Shown: positions 1 through 9,551 of the stretch, one piece after another
How the letters are laid out: every line of letters begins with the position of its first letter
How positions within the stretch are numbered: the stretch's first letter is position 1
Origin: Opitutia bacterium
Lineage (GTDB): Bacteria > Verrucomicrobiota > Verrucomicrobiia > Opitutales > Opitutaceae
Direction of reading: 5' to 3'
DNA length: 64,000 nt
Assembly (NCBI GenBank): GCA_016187945.1
Contig: JACPIT010000008.1
Span: forward strand, 62,001-126,000
Program-made: the position numbers and the translations under genes
Notes under the pieces: model-generated
Database searches by the model: none
Seen by the model: only the letters and a program-made list of their open reading frames with translations
Told to the model about the DNA's origin: nothing

Positions 1-396
1 GACCGTGAGCACGCCGTCGAAATGCCCCGGGCGGTGCGCGCCCTCGAGTTCGCGGCTGAATTCCAGCTCCGTCACGCGATAACGGTAGCGGTCGGGATAC
101 ATCGCCTCCGGCGAGGGCACGATCACGTCCGTCGCGAGGCCGGCCGCGAGCGCGACGTCTTCGTCGAGCGTGCGCGGGTATTTCGCGAGATCGGTTGGAT
201 CGTTGAACTGCGTCGGGTTGACGAAAATGCTGAGCACGACGCGCTCGTTCTCCGCGCGAGCGCGCTCGAGCAGCGCGCGGTGTCCGGCGTGCAACGCGCC
301 CATCGTCGGCACGAAGCCGACGCTGCGCCCGGCGAAACGCTCGCTCGCGCGCTCGGCGCGCCACTCGGCGACGGAGGTGAACACGCGCGGCTTCAT
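1..396 (-). CDS. panC: pantoate--beta-alanine ligase, 3' end outside the window
   Basis: Condenses pantoate with beta-alanine using ATP, the last step of pantothenate synthesis in the cytoplasm. The 132 visible N-terminal residues carry the family hallmarks: FVPTMGALHAGH with the HXGH nucleotide-binding signature near residue 35, SIFVNPTQF, and the KYPRTLDED stretch. The ATG at 396 overlaps the panB stop as ATGA, so the two genes are translationally coupled and panB is read first. The C-terminal half lies beyond position 1. Identification is firm from the motifs and the neighbour. Confidence 0.96.
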   Translation of the reverse strand, partial: MKPRVFTSVAEWRAERASERFAGRSVGFVPTMGALHAGHRALLERARAENERVVLSIFVNPTQFNDPTDLAKYPRTLDEDVALAAGLATDVIVPSPEAMYPDRYRYRVTELEFSRELEGAHRPGHFDGVLTV

Positions 397-1184
397 GCGA
401 GAATTTCCTCCGCGGCCGGGAAGCCCGCGCGGCGCACGTCCTCCGCGTAGGCGCGCAGCGCTCCGCGCACGAGGCCGGCGCCGTCGAGGTAACGGCGCGC
501 GAATTTCGGGCGGAACTTCGCGTCGAGGCCGAGCAGATCGGTGAGCACGAGAATCTGACCCGCCGTCTCGACGCCCGCGCCGATGCCGATGGTCGGCACA
601 GCGAGTTCGCTGGTGATCGTGCGCGCCAGCTCCGCGGGCACGCACTCGAGCACGAGGGAAAACGCGCCGAGTTCGGCGAGCCGCGCGGCGTCGCGGCGGA
701 TTTTTTCCGCTTCGTCGATCGAGCGGCCTTGCAGGCGATAGCCGCCGATCAGGTTCACCGATTGCGGGGTGAGGCCGAGGTGGCCCATCACCGGAATGCC
801 GCTGCCGACGAGATGCTCGATCGCGTCTTCGTGGCCAGCGACGCCCTCGAGTTTCACGGCCGTCGCGCCGGCTTGCAGGAGCGCGCCGGCAGCGTCGGTC
901 GCGGCGGTTTTACCGCGTCGGTGCGCGAGGAACGGCAGATCGGCCACGACGACGAGATCCGGCGCGCCGCGACGCACGGCGGCGGTGTGCGCGCACATCA
1001 TCTCGAGCGTGGCGTGGACGGTGGACGGAAAACCGTGGACGACCATCGCAACGCTGTCGCCAACGAGGAGTGCATCGATGTCGGCTTCCGCGGCGAGGCG
1101 CGCCATGAGCGCGTCGTAGGCCGTGGCCATGACGATCGGCCGGGCCTCGGCGCGGGCGGTGGAGAATTCGCGGATGCTCTTCAC
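393..1184 (-). CDS. panB: 3-methyl-2-oxobutanoate hydroxymethyltransferase
   Basis: Transfers a hydroxymethyl group from methylene-tetrahydrofolate to ketoisovalerate, giving ketopantoate, the first step towards pantothenate. The 263-residue product has the normal family length and the expected blocks: MATAYDALMARLAAEADID, LLVGDSVAMVVHG, a central VKLEG, GIPVMGHLGLTPQ and PTIGIGAG. I chose the GTG at 1184 (protein begins VKSIREFST, read as Met) because the reading frame stays open upstream to 1373 but the extra 63 residues have no PanB character. It forms an operon with panC through an ATGA overlap. Confidence 0.95.
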   Translation of the reverse strand: MKSIREFSTARAEARPIVMATAYDALMARLAAEADIDALLVGDSVAMVVHGFPSTVHATLEMMCAHTAAVRRGAPDLVVVADLPFLAHRRGKTAATDAAGALLQAGATAVKLEGVAGHEDAIEHLVGSGIPVMGHLGLTPQSVNLIGGYRLQGRSIDEAEKIRRDAARLAELGAFSLVLECVPAELARTITSELAVPTIGIGAGVETAGQILVLTDLLGLDAKFRPKFARRYLDGAGLVRGALRAYAEDVRRAGFPAAEEILA

Positions 1185-1507
1185 GGCGCTTCGACGGTTT
1201 TCCGACACCGGAAAACCCGCGAGCGCGGGAGCGAGGAGGACGGGAGTGCTTGTCGCATGGCGATCAGGCCTGGTGGTCCGAGGACGGGAGTGGGAGTTGG
1301 AAAAATGTCCGGTCACGCACGAGTTCGCGCCAGACTCGGCCAACGTTGCCGCGGCGACCGTGCGCGCAAACAAATTCTCTGTCCGCGCGCGTCACCTCGG
1401 GGCAAGCCGCGCGCAGCGTTGCGCAAGTCCGGCGCAGCCGGCCCGCCGGGCCCCCGGCATACTCGGCGGGTTAGTTACCCCAAGCCCCCGTCCCCCGCTC
1501 GCCGCCG
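1185..1507. other. divergent intergenic region panB / dihydroorotate-dehydrogenase-like gene
   Basis: About 320 bases between two genes pointing away from each other, so both promoters should lie here. Apart from some GC-rich sequence and the open but unsupported upstream extension of the panB frame, I see no convincing -35/-10 pair, operator or RNA element. Confidence 0.4.
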
Positions 1508-2506
1508 ATGAATCTCACGACGAACTATCTTGGGCTGCAGTTGAAACACCCCATCATGCCCGGAGCGTCGCCGTTGACGAACCGACTGGCGTGCATCCGC
1601 GAGCTCGAAGACGCCGGCGCGTCCGCCATCGTGCTCGCCTCGCTCTTCGAGGAGCAAGTGCGCCTCACCCAGACCGAACGCCTGCGGCTGGAAAACCGGC
1701 TCTCGGAAACCGACAACACGAACGACGCCTTCGCGTTCTTCGAGGGCAGCGATGCCTACGCCTTCGGCCCCGACGAATACCTCGAACACATCTACCGCGC
1801 GAAAGTCGCCGTCGACATCCCGATCATCGCGTCGCTCAACGCCCGCACGCCCACGACGTGGGTCGACTTCGCGCGCAGCGTGCAACAAGCCGGCGCCGAC
1901 GCGATCGAACTCAACCTTTACTTCCTACCCACCGATCCCGACACCGACGGCGTCGCGATCGAGGATCGCATGCTGGAGATCGTCACGTCCGTGCGCCAGA
2001 ATTCTAGCCTGCCGCTCGCGGTGAAACTCTCGCCGTTCTTCTCGTCGTTGCCGCATTTCGCCAATCGTCTCGCCGCCGCCGGCGTGAAGAGCATCGTCCT
2101 CTTCAACCGGTTTTATCAACCGGACATCAACGTGCGCTTCCGCGAAGTCGCGCCGAAGCTCGAGCTTTCCGATTCGTCCGAGCTTCTCCTGCGTCTCCGC
2201 TGGCTCGCAATTCTCAGCGGTCGCGTTCCCGTCGATCTGGCCGTCACCGGCGGCGCGCACACGCCGAACGACGTCATCAAATCGCTCCTCGCCGGCGCCG
2301 ACACCGTGCAAGTGGTCTCAGCCCTTCTCCGCTACGGCCCGCAGCACCTGCGTTCGCTCGTGAACGGCCTCACCTCCTACCTGGAGGAGCACCGCTTCCG
2401 CTCGCTCGCCGAGCTCCGCGGCAAGCTCAACCTCGTCAACACCGCCAACCCGGAAGCCTACGAGCGCGCAAACTACGTGCACTCGCTCCTCTTCTGGGAC
2501 CGGTAG
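1508..2506 (+). CDS. dihydroorotate dehydrogenase-like FMN protein
   Basis: A 332-residue TIM-barrel flavoprotein related to class 1 dihydroorotate dehydrogenases, which oxidise dihydroorotate to orotate in pyrimidine synthesis. Visible blocks are GLQLKHPIMPGASPLT at the N terminus, IPIIASLNARTPTTWVDFAR, LAVKLSPFF, SIVLFNRF, and the C-terminal AVTGGAHTPNDVIK with LLAGADTVQVVSALL, which in this fold hold the FMN phosphate. It matches the dihydroorotate-dehydrogenase-like subgroup found widely in bacteria, whose real substrate is not established. It stands alone, with no other pyr genes nearby, so I do not assign pyrD. Confidence 0.85.
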   Translation: MNLTTNYLGLQLKHPIMPGASPLTNRLACIRELEDAGASAIVLASLFEEQVRLTQTERLRLENRLSETDNTNDAFAFFEGSDAYAFGPDEYLEHIYRAKVAVDIPIIASLNARTPTTWVDFARSVQQAGADAIELNLYFLPTDPDTDGVAIEDRMLEIVTSVRQNSSLPLAVKLSPFFSSLPHFANRLAAAGVKSIVLFNRFYQPDINVRFREVAPKLELSDSSELLLRLRWLAILSGRVPVDLAVTGGAHTPNDVIKSLLAGADTVQVVSALLRYGPQHLRSLVNGLTSYLEEHRFRSLAELRGKLNLVNTANPEAYERANYVHSLLFWDR

Positions 2507-2593
2507 GGCGAGTCGTCCCTGACGAGCCGATCTCGCTCGCTCCGCCGCCCGCGCGTTTGACTCCCGCCCGCACCGGCGCACGCTCTGCCTCAC

Positions 2594-3924
<1,331 letters not shown>

Positions 3925-3928
<4 letters not shown>

Positions 3929-4015
3929 CGCCGGTCTTCGACCGGCGATTTCGCACCCGCCGCGTTCGCCATCGACGAACCACTCTCGACCCGGCCAGTC
4001 AAAGACTGGCCCTAC
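3925..4015. repeat. REPIN-like module 1 (two inverted GTAG hairpins)
   Basis: Starts GTAG (3925-3928), then an 8-bp stem CGCCGGTC / GACCGGCG with a 3-base loop. About 45 bases later comes GGCCAGTC-AAA-GACTGGCC followed by CTAC (4012-4015), i.e. the same GTAG-hairpin design in inverted orientation. GTAG 5' to a short palindrome is the known signature of REP sequences mobilised by RAYT transposases, and inverted pairs are called REPINs. No RAYT gene is present in the window. Confidence 0.7.
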
Positions 4016-4053
4016 TCCACGCATCGCGAGCAACTCCGTGCTTTCTGCATCGC

Positions 4054-4127
4054 GGTAGGGCGGGACCGCTGGGCCCGCCGCGGTCGCGACAACACATTCG
4101 CGGCGGGCCCAGCGGTCCCGCCCTACC
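4054..4127. repeat. REPIN-like module 2, 29-bp perfect inverted repeat
   Basis: Arms 4054-4082 and 4099-4127 are perfectly complementary over 29 bases around a 16-base spacer. Each arm contains GTAG followed by its own imperfect hairpin (stem GGCGGGACC / GGGCCCGCC around GCT). It belongs to the same GTAG-ended family as the modules at 3925-4015 and 6831-6901. Confidence 0.75.
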
Positions 4128-4186
4128 CTGGCTCCGCGCCGTCACATGGCCGCGAACGGAATCTGACCAACCTCGTCGGACGTCAC

Positions 4187-4253
4187 CTATGACCGCCGCC
4201 CCTCGCCCTCACCCTTTACTCCGCGCGCTCCGGCGGTCATAGACCGCCGCTAC
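4187..4253. repeat. REPIN-like module 3, left half decayed
   Basis: The right half (4231-4253) is CGGCGGTC-ATA-GACCGCCG plus CTAC, an intact REP unit. The left half keeps only CTATGACCGCCG (4187-4198) and has lost its GTAG end. It ends 8 bases before the moeA start codon, so it occupies the space where a promoter or ribosome-binding site for moeA would be expected. Confidence 0.6.
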
Positions 4254-4261
4254 CACTCGCC

Positions 4262-5449
4262 GTGATCTCCGTCGACGCCGCCCTCCACGCCGTTCTCGCG
4301 CACGCCCGCCCGCTCGATGCGGTCGCGCTGCCGCTCGCACAGGCGCTCGGCCGCACGCTGCGCCGTGACGCGCGCGCCGATCTCGACTCACCGCCGTTCG
4401 ACGCCTCCGCAATGGACGGCTACGCCGCCCGCCGCGCCGACCTCGCGCAAACGCTGCGCCTCATCGGAGAATCCTCCGCCGGCCGCGGCTTCGCCGGCGC
4501 GCTCGGCCCCGGCGAATGCGTGCGTATCCTCACCGGCGCGCCCGTGCCGGCCGGCGTGGACTGCGTCGTGAAACAAGAGGACACCGCTCGCGACGGCGAC
4601 GCGGTCCGCGTCCTGCATCGCGATCCGGCGACCTTCATCCGCCGCCGCGGCGAAAACCGTCGCGCGGGTGACCTCGTTGTGCCGGCCGGCACGCGCCTCG
4701 GCCCGCCGGAGCTCGCCGCGCTCGCTTCTGCCGGCGTCGCGCTCCCCGAAGTGACGCGCGCGCCGCGTTGCGCGCACGTTGTCACCGGCGACGAACTCGT
4801 CGCGCCCGACCGCACGCCCGTCGGCGCGCAAATCCGCGACAGCAACTCCACGCTGATCGCCGCCCTGCTCGCACAACACGGTGCCGAACTCGTCGCGCAA
4901 CGCGCGCTCCGCGACGATCTCGACGGCGCCGCCGCTGCGCTCGCCGAACTACCGCCGCACGACATGCTGCTGATCTCGGGTGGCGCGAGCGTCGGCGACC
5001 ACGACATCGCACGGGCGCTCCTCGAACGCGCGGGCTACAAACTCCATTTCCACGGCGTCGATCTCCGCCCGGGCAAGCCGCTGCTCTTCGCGCAGCGCGG
5101 CGAAAGCCTCGCCTTCGCGCTGCCGGGCAACCCGGTTTCGCACTGGGTCGTGTTTCATCTCTTCCTCGCGCCGCTGCTGCGGTTTCTCGAGAGCGGAGTT
5201 GCCACGCCGCTGCCGCGCCTGACCGGCCGGCTCGGCGCGGGCGGCCGATTGCCGCCCACCGATCGCCGCCACACGTTCTGGCCGTGCCGCGCGACAATCG
5301 TCGACGGACACCCCGAACTCACGCCGCTCGCGCTCGCGAGTTCGGGCGACGCCGCCGGACTCGTCGGCGCCAACGCACTCTTGCCGCTGCCGCCGGCCGG
5401 GAGCAGCTTCGCGCCCGGTCAAACTGTCGCCTTCATCCCGTGTCCATGA
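4262..5449 (+). CDS. moeA: molybdopterin molybdenumtransferase MoeA
   Basis: Inserts molybdate into adenylylated molybdopterin, giving active molybdenum cofactor. The 395-residue product shows the MoeA order: DSPPFDASAMDGYA near residue 42, RILTGAPVPAGVDCVV, the long domain with RRRGENRRAGD, the MoCF-binding domain with VTGDELV and ISGGASVGDHD, and LPGNPVSHWVVFH. The start is GTG at 4262, just behind a palindromic repeat. The stop overlaps the moaC start (ATGA). It opens the moeA-moaC-mog run. Confidence 0.94.
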   Translation: MISVDAALHAVLAHARPLDAVALPLAQALGRTLRRDARADLDSPPFDASAMDGYAARRADLAQTLRLIGESSAGRGFAGALGPGECVRILTGAPVPAGVDCVVKQEDTARDGDAVRVLHRDPATFIRRRGENRRAGDLVVPAGTRLGPPELAALASAGVALPEVTRAPRCAHVVTGDELVAPDRTPVGAQIRDSNSTLIAALLAQHGAELVAQRALRDDLDGAAAALAELPPHDMLLISGGASVGDHDIARALLERAGYKLHFHGVDLRPGKPLLFAQRGESLAFALPGNPVSHWVVFHLFLAPLLRFLESGVATPLPRLTGRLGAGGRLPPTDRRHTFWPCRATIVDGHPELTPLALASSGDAAGLVGANALLPLPPAGSSFAPGQTVAFIPCP

Positions 5450-5898
5450 GCAGCCCCGAATTCTCCCACCTCGACGCCGCGGGCCGCGCGCGGATGGTCG
5501 ACGTCACTGCGAAAGCCGACTCTGTCCGCACCGCGGTCGCCGAAGGTCGCCTCACGTGCGCGCCGGAGACGATCACGCAGCTTCGAGCGCAAGCGCTGCC
5601 CAAAGGCGACGTCCTCACGGTCGCGAAGATCGCCGGCATCCAGGCCGCAAAGTCCACCGGCACGTTGATCCCGCTCTGTCACCCGCTCGCGCTCAGCGCG
5701 ATCGACGTCGAGTTCGCGGTCGAGCCCGACGGCATCGCGATCCGCGCCACGGTGCGCACGACCGGCAAGACCGGCGTCGAGATGGAAGCGCTCACGGCGG
5801 TGTCCGTCGCCGCGCTCACGATCTACGACATGTGCAAGGCCGTCGACAAAGGCATGTCGATCGGCGGCATCAGCGTCGTCGAAAAACGAAAAGAATGA
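5446..5898 (+). CDS. moaC: cyclic pyranopterin monophosphate synthase MoaC
   Basis: With MoaA converts GTP to cyclic pyranopterin monophosphate, the first molybdopterin intermediate. The 150-residue product has the normal length and conserved blocks: MVDVTAKADSVRTAVAEG, AGIQAAKSTGTLIPLCHPL, TGKTGVEMEALTAVSVAAL and YDMCKAVDKGMSI. The lysines of the last block and the LCHP histidine are the catalytic set known for the family. ATG at 5446 overlaps the moeA stop, and its own stop overlaps the next start, so the three genes look co-translated. Confidence 0.97.
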   Translation: MSSPEFSHLDAAGRARMVDVTAKADSVRTAVAEGRLTCAPETITQLRAQALPKGDVLTVAKIAGIQAAKSTGTLIPLCHPLALSAIDVEFAVEPDGIAIRATVRTTGKTGVEMEALTAVSVAALTIYDMCKAVDKGMSIGGISVVEKRKE

Positions 5899-6383
5899 AA
5901 ATCGCCCGCGTCACTCTCAGCGATCGCGCCGCCGCCGGCGTTTATGCGGACGCGAGCGGACCGGAGATCGAGCGCGTCGCGCAAACGTTCTTCGCCGAAC
6001 CGCTCGAGTGGACTCGCGTGCTGCTGCCCGACGACCGCGCCGCGCTCGAAGCCGCGCTGCGCCGTCTCGCGGACGACGACGCGATTCCCCTCATCGTCAC
6101 CACCGGCGGCACCGGACCCTCGCCGCGCGACATCACGCCCGAAGCGACGCGCGCCGTGCTCGAGAAGGAATTGCCCGGCTTCGGCGAGGTCATGCGGATG
6201 CACAGCTACGCGACGGTGAAGACCGCCATCCTCTCGCGCGCCACGGCCGGCGTGCGCGGCCGCTCGCTGATCGTCAATCTCCCCGGCCGTCCGAGCGCGA
6301 TCGGCGAGTGCCTCCCGCTGCTCGCGCCCGCGATCGCCGAGGCGCTCGATCACATCGCCGGCTTTCGTCCGCGCCTCGCCTGA
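5895..6383 (+). CDS. mog: molybdopterin adenylyltransferase (Mog/MoaB type)
   Basis: Adenylylates molybdopterin before MoeA inserts molybdenum. The 162-residue, single-domain protein has the MoCF_biosynth signature TTGGTGPSPRDITPEAT near residue 75 and RSLIVNLPGRPSAIGECL near the C terminus, where the loop binds the pterin phosphate. ATG at 5895 overlaps the moaC stop as ATGA. Mog and MoaB are hard to separate by eye; the presence of MoeA and a single copy in the cluster support the adenylyltransferase role. Confidence 0.9.
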   Translation: MKIARVTLSDRAAAGVYADASGPEIERVAQTFFAEPLEWTRVLLPDDRAALEAALRRLADDDAIPLIVTTGGTGPSPRDITPEATRAVLEKELPGFGEVMRMHSYATVKTAILSRATAGVRGRSLIVNLPGRPSAIGECLPLLAPAIAEALDHIAGFRPRLA

Positions 6384-6429
6384 GCCAGAGCACCCTTGCT
6401 CCGCGCCCGCGCTGCCGCAATCTGGGCGC

Positions 6430-6792
6430 ATGCCGCGCAAAACCACCCTGTCGATCGAGCCCCGCTACCGGATCAACTACGGTCGCAAATTCGCCTTCGG
6501 TCCCGGCAAGGCCGAGTTGCTCGATCATCTCGCGCGCACCGGCTCGATCACCGAAGCCGCGAAGGCGATGGAGATGTCCTACATGCGCGCGTGGCAAATG
6601 GTGAAGAGCCTCGAAAGCGGCTTCGCCGAACCGCTCGTGCGCCGGCTGCGCGGCGGCCATGCTCGCGGCGGCGCGGAAGTCACGCCCACCGGCCGCGAAG
6701 TGCTCCGCCTTTATCGCGAACTCGAAGACGCCGAAGCCGCGGCGACGAAGGAATCCCGCGCGCGCTTCGCCGCGTTCCTCCGCGACGCTTGA
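6430..6792 (+). CDS. ModE-type winged-helix regulator, DNA-binding domain only
   Basis: A 120-residue protein matching the N-terminal LysR-like winged helix of the molybdate regulator ModE: KAELLDHLARTGSITEAAKAM, MSYMRAWQMVKSLE, then VTPTGREVL in the wing. It lacks the C-terminal Mop/TOBE molybdate-binding domains of E. coli ModE, so any metal sensing must come from another protein or be absent. It sits 46 bases after mog and before the transporter gene, whose upstream region carries a ModE-box-like palindrome. I infer that it controls this cluster. Confidence 0.85.
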   Translation: MPRKTTLSIEPRYRINYGRKFAFGPGKAELLDHLARTGSITEAAKAMEMSYMRAWQMVKSLESGFAEPLVRRLRGGHARGGAEVTPTGREVLRLYRELEDAEAAATKESRARFAAFLRDA

Positions 6793-6830
6793 TCCGACCA
6801 GCGGCGGGCGCAACTCAGCCGTCCGCCACC

Positions 6831-6901
6831 TGTAGCGGCGGTCTATGACCGCCAACGAATACGGCAAGGCTGGCGCTCGGCGGTCACAGACCGCCGCTAC
6901 A
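6831..6901. repeat. REPIN-like module 4 (23-bp inverted arms)
   Basis: Arms 6831-6853 and 6879-6901 are complementary over 23 bases with one mismatch. Each is GTAG plus the CGGCGGTC / GACCGCC hairpin with a 3-base loop. The unit sequence is nearly the same as the intact half of the module at 4231-4253. It lies between the regulator gene and the transporter operator. Confidence 0.75.
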
Positions 6902-6930
6902 GAAGTCACCTGCACCCCGGCGCTGCGTAT

Positions 6931-6958
6931 GCCGTTATATTAGTTTGAATAGGACGGC
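6931..6958. promoter_or_regulatory. ModE-box-like palindrome upstream of the transporter
   Basis: GCCGTTATATTA, four bases, then GAATAGGACGGC: an imperfect 12-bp palindrome (9 of 12 positions pair). The left half CGTTATATT and the 6-base spacing to the right half have the same layout as the E. coli modA operator for ModE as I recall it. It is locally AT-rich inside GC-rich DNA and ends 26 bases before the GTG of the transporter gene, a position suited to repression. The inference is strengthened by the ModE-type gene next door. Confidence 0.6.
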
Positions 6959-6984
6959 CCATCCGGCCTCAGTGGCGGCGCGCC

Positions 6985-8205
6985 GTGTCCGCTCCGCTTT
7001 CCAGTCCCTCTCCCGCCGTGCCTGCCGCCTCGCCTGCCGTTGCGGCGCCTCGTGTGCGCTTCGACCGCAGCGAACTCGCGGGCGCGTTCGGCGACATCGG
7101 CACGTCGCTCCCGATCATCGTGGCACTGCTGGCCGCCACCGATCTCAACGCGGCCGGGGTGTTGATCGCGTTCGGCCTCGCGCAGATTTCGACCGGCTTG
7201 CTCTACGGTCTCCCGATGCCCGTCCAGCCGCTGAAGGCGATGGCCGTGATCGTGATCGCCGGGCAGGCCTCCGGCGGCCTGCTCCAACTCGCGGGCCTCC
7301 TGATCGGCGCGCTCATGCTCCTGCTCTCCGCGAGCGGCGCGCTTGACTGGTTGAGCCGCGCGATTCCTCCGTGCGTCGTCCGCGGCTTGCAGGCGGGGCT
7401 GGGCCTGATGCTCGGGCGCACCGCGCTTGCTCTCGCGGGACGCGAAGGCGGCGCGTGGGGCTGGGCTGCCGCGTGCGCGGCGGTCGCAACTTTGTTTCTC
7501 CTGCGGAAAAATCGACGGCTCCCTGGTGCGCTGCTCGTCATCGGCGTCGCGCTGCTCTGGACCGCGGCGTTCCGACTCGATTGGAGCACACTGGCCGGCG
7601 GCGTCGGCCTCGCCGTGCCGATCCCCGTCGCCTGGCCGCTCGATCAATGGCTGACTGCGCTGACGTTGCTCGTCCTGCCGCAGCTCCCGCTGTCGCTCGG
7701 CAATTCTGTGATCGCGACCCAGCAAACCGCGCGCGACCTGTTTCCGGCGCGCGGCTTCACGCTGCGCAAACTCGGCCTCACCTACGCGAGCATCAACCTG
7801 CTCGCCCCGTGGCTCGGCGGCATTCCGGTGTGCCACGGCTGCGGCGGCCTGGCCGGCAATCACGCGCTCGGCGCGCGCACGGGCGGCGCGGTCGTAATCT
7901 ACGGCGCGCTTTTCGTGCTGGCGGGGCTGTTGTTCAGCGGCGTGTTCGTCACGCTCGTGCACGCCTTCCCCTCGCCGATCCTCGGCGCGGTGCTGTTCGT
8001 CGAAGCGTCCGTGCTGGTGCTGTTGCTGCGCGATTTGAAAAATTCGCCCGTGGCCGGCGCGCTCGCGCTCGGCGTGGCCGCGCTCTGCGTCTTCGCCCCG
8101 CAAGGCTACCTCACCGGCCTCGTCGCGGGCGTGGCCGCCTACTACGCGCTGCGTGCGGCCGGCACTCGCTTCGATCTGCGCGCAACTTCCCTCCCGTCGT
8201 CCTGA
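6985..8205 (+). CDS. putative sulfate/molybdate transporter (MOT1-like, SulP-related)
   Basis: A 406-residue polytopic membrane protein with roughly ten hydrophobic segments. The N-terminal ELAGAFGDIGTSLPIIVALL and LPMPVQPLKAMAVI, and the C-terminal half with GGIPVCHGCGGLAGNHALGARTGG, are the two conserved signatures of the MOT1 molybdate transporter group. GTG at 6985 is the start. The gene is followed 7 bases later by moaA and preceded by the ModE-like palindrome, so molybdate is the likely substrate, although sulfate cannot be excluded. Confidence 0.85.
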   Translation: MSAPLSSPSPAVPAASPAVAAPRVRFDRSELAGAFGDIGTSLPIIVALLAATDLNAAGVLIAFGLAQISTGLLYGLPMPVQPLKAMAVIVIAGQASGGLLQLAGLLIGALMLLLSASGALDWLSRAIPPCVVRGLQAGLGLMLGRTALALAGREGGAWGWAAACAAVATLFLLRKNRRLPGALLVIGVALLWTAAFRLDWSTLAGGVGLAVPIPVAWPLDQWLTALTLLVLPQLPLSLGNSVIATQQTARDLFPARGFTLRKLGLTYASINLLAPWLGGIPVCHGCGGLAGNHALGARTGGAVVIYGALFVLAGLLFSGVFVTLVHAFPSPILGAVLFVEASVLVLLLRDLKNSPVAGALALGVAALCVFAPQGYLTGLVAGVAAYYALRAAGTRFDLRATSLPSS

Positions 8206-8212
8206 CCGCCGC

Positions 8213-9193
8213 ATGCCGCTCGACCAATACCGCCGCGACATCCACTACCTGCGCATCTCGCTCACGGATGCCTGCAACCTCCGCTGCGTCTACTGTATGC
8301 CGGAGCACATGACCTTTCGGCCGCGGCACGAATTGCTCAGCGACGACGAGCTGCGCCGCCTCATCACGTTGTTCGGCCGGCTCGGTTTCAAAAAAATCCG
8401 CTTCACCGGCGGCGAGCCGACGCTGCGGCCCGCGCTCGTCGACCTCGTGCGCCACGCCACGACGACCGCTGGCATCGCCAACGTCGGTCTCACGACGAAC
8501 GGCGTGCTGCTCGACCAGCTCGCGCAACCGCTCCGCGACGCCGGCCTCACGTCGGTGAACATCTCGCTCGACAGCCTCGACGAGGCGAAATTCCGGCACC
8601 TCACGCGCTGGGGCAATCTGCGCGACGTGCAGGCCGGCCTCGCCGCCGCGGCGCGCGCCGGCTTGCGCGTGAAACTCAACGCCGTAGTCTGCCGCGGCGT
8701 GAACGACGGCGCCGACGTCGTCGAACTCGCACGCCTCACGCTCGAGCGCGACTGGCAGGTGCGTTTCATCGAGCAGATGCCGTTCGGCAACAACGCCGCG
8801 TTCCAGACGCGCGGCGTCGTGCACGAGACCGAGTTGCTCGGCGTGCTGCGCGCGGCGTTCGGCCCGCTCGAGCTGATCGACGGCGGCCGCCTCGACGGCG
8901 AGGCGCGCCTCTACCGCCTGCCCGGCGCGCGCGGCGCGATCGGTTTCATCAGCCCCGTGTCGCAGCCGTTCTGCGCCGACTGCAACCGCGTGCGCCTCAC
9001 CGCCGACGGCGTCCTGCGCCTCTGCCTGCTGCGCGACAACGAGGTCAACCTGCTCACGCTGCTCCGCACCGGCGCAAGCGACGACGACCTCGAGGCCTGC
9101 GTCCGCGAAGCGATCCACCACAAACCGTGGGGCCACGGCCTCGCGCAACACGTCGTTCCCGCCTCGCGCGGCATGTCGGAGATCGGCGGCTGA
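8213..9193 (+). CDS. moaA: GTP 3',8-cyclase MoaA
   Basis: Radical SAM enzyme that rearranges GTP in the first committed step of molybdopterin synthesis. The 326-residue protein carries the SAM [4Fe-4S] motif CNLRCVYC at residues 21-28, the GGEPTLRP loop, the second cluster region FCADCNRVRLTADG with a later Cys in LRLCLL, and a C-terminal Gly-Gly, which is needed in this family. ATG at 8213 was preferred to an upstream in-frame start because MPLDQYRRDIHYLRIS is the usual MoaA N terminus and follows the transporter stop by 7 bases. Confidence 0.97.
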   Translation: MPLDQYRRDIHYLRISLTDACNLRCVYCMPEHMTFRPRHELLSDDELRRLITLFGRLGFKKIRFTGGEPTLRPALVDLVRHATTTAGIANVGLTTNGVLLDQLAQPLRDAGLTSVNISLDSLDEAKFRHLTRWGNLRDVQAGLAAAARAGLRVKLNAVVCRGVNDGADVVELARLTLERDWQVRFIEQMPFGNNAAFQTRGVVHETELLGVLRAAFGPLELIDGGRLDGEARLYRLPGARGAIGFISPVSQPFCADCNRVRLTADGVLRLCLLRDNEVNLLTLLRTGASDDDLEACVREAIHHKPWGHGLAQHVVPASRGMSEIGG

Positions 9194-9200
9194 CCCTCGC

Positions 9201-9461
9201 ATGAACACGCCCGGCCCCCGCCCGCTCCACGTCCGCTTCTTCGCCTTGCTGCGCGAGCAGGCCGGTTGCTCCGCCACGGAGATCGCGAGCGCCGCCGCGA
9301 CACCCGTCGCACTCTACGCAGAACTCCAGCAGCGCCACGCCGGCCTCGTTTTCCCGGCGCACCTGCTGCGCGTCTCGATCAACGAACGCTACGCCGACAT
9401 GACCGCGCCGCTCGCCGCCGGCGACCGCGTCGTGTTCATCCCGCCCGTCGCCGGAGGCTGA
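9201..9461 (+). CDS. moaD: molybdopterin synthase small subunit MoaD
   Basis: Ubiquitin-like sulfur carrier of 86 residues ending in VAGG; the C-terminal glycine is adenylylated by MoeB, thiolated, and then donates sulfur in the molybdopterin synthase reaction. FFALLREQAG and the AGDRVVFIPPVAGG end are typical. It begins 7 bases after moaA, and its partner MoaE lies in the fusion gene directly downstream. Confidence 0.93.
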   Translation: MNTPGPRPLHVRFFALLREQAGCSATEIASAAATPVALYAELQQRHAGLVFPAHLLRVSINERYADMTAPLAAGDRVVFIPPVAGG

Positions 9462-9471
9462 AGCTGAAACC

Positions 9472-9542
9472 AGTTGAGAGCCGAGCCAGGACCATCATCA
9501 CGCCCTTCCGATCTCTCAACTCTCAGCTCTCAACTCTCAACT
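9472..9542. repeat. heptamer tandem repeat CTCAACT before the moaE-moeB fusion
   Basis: Four head-to-tail copies of CTCA(A/G)CT at 9515-9542, with one inverted copy (AGTTGAG) at 9472-9478. The array ends 9 bases before the ATG of the fusion gene, so a change in copy number would alter its leader but not its reading frame. Confidence 0.7.
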
Positions 9543-9551
9543 ATTCCGCCC

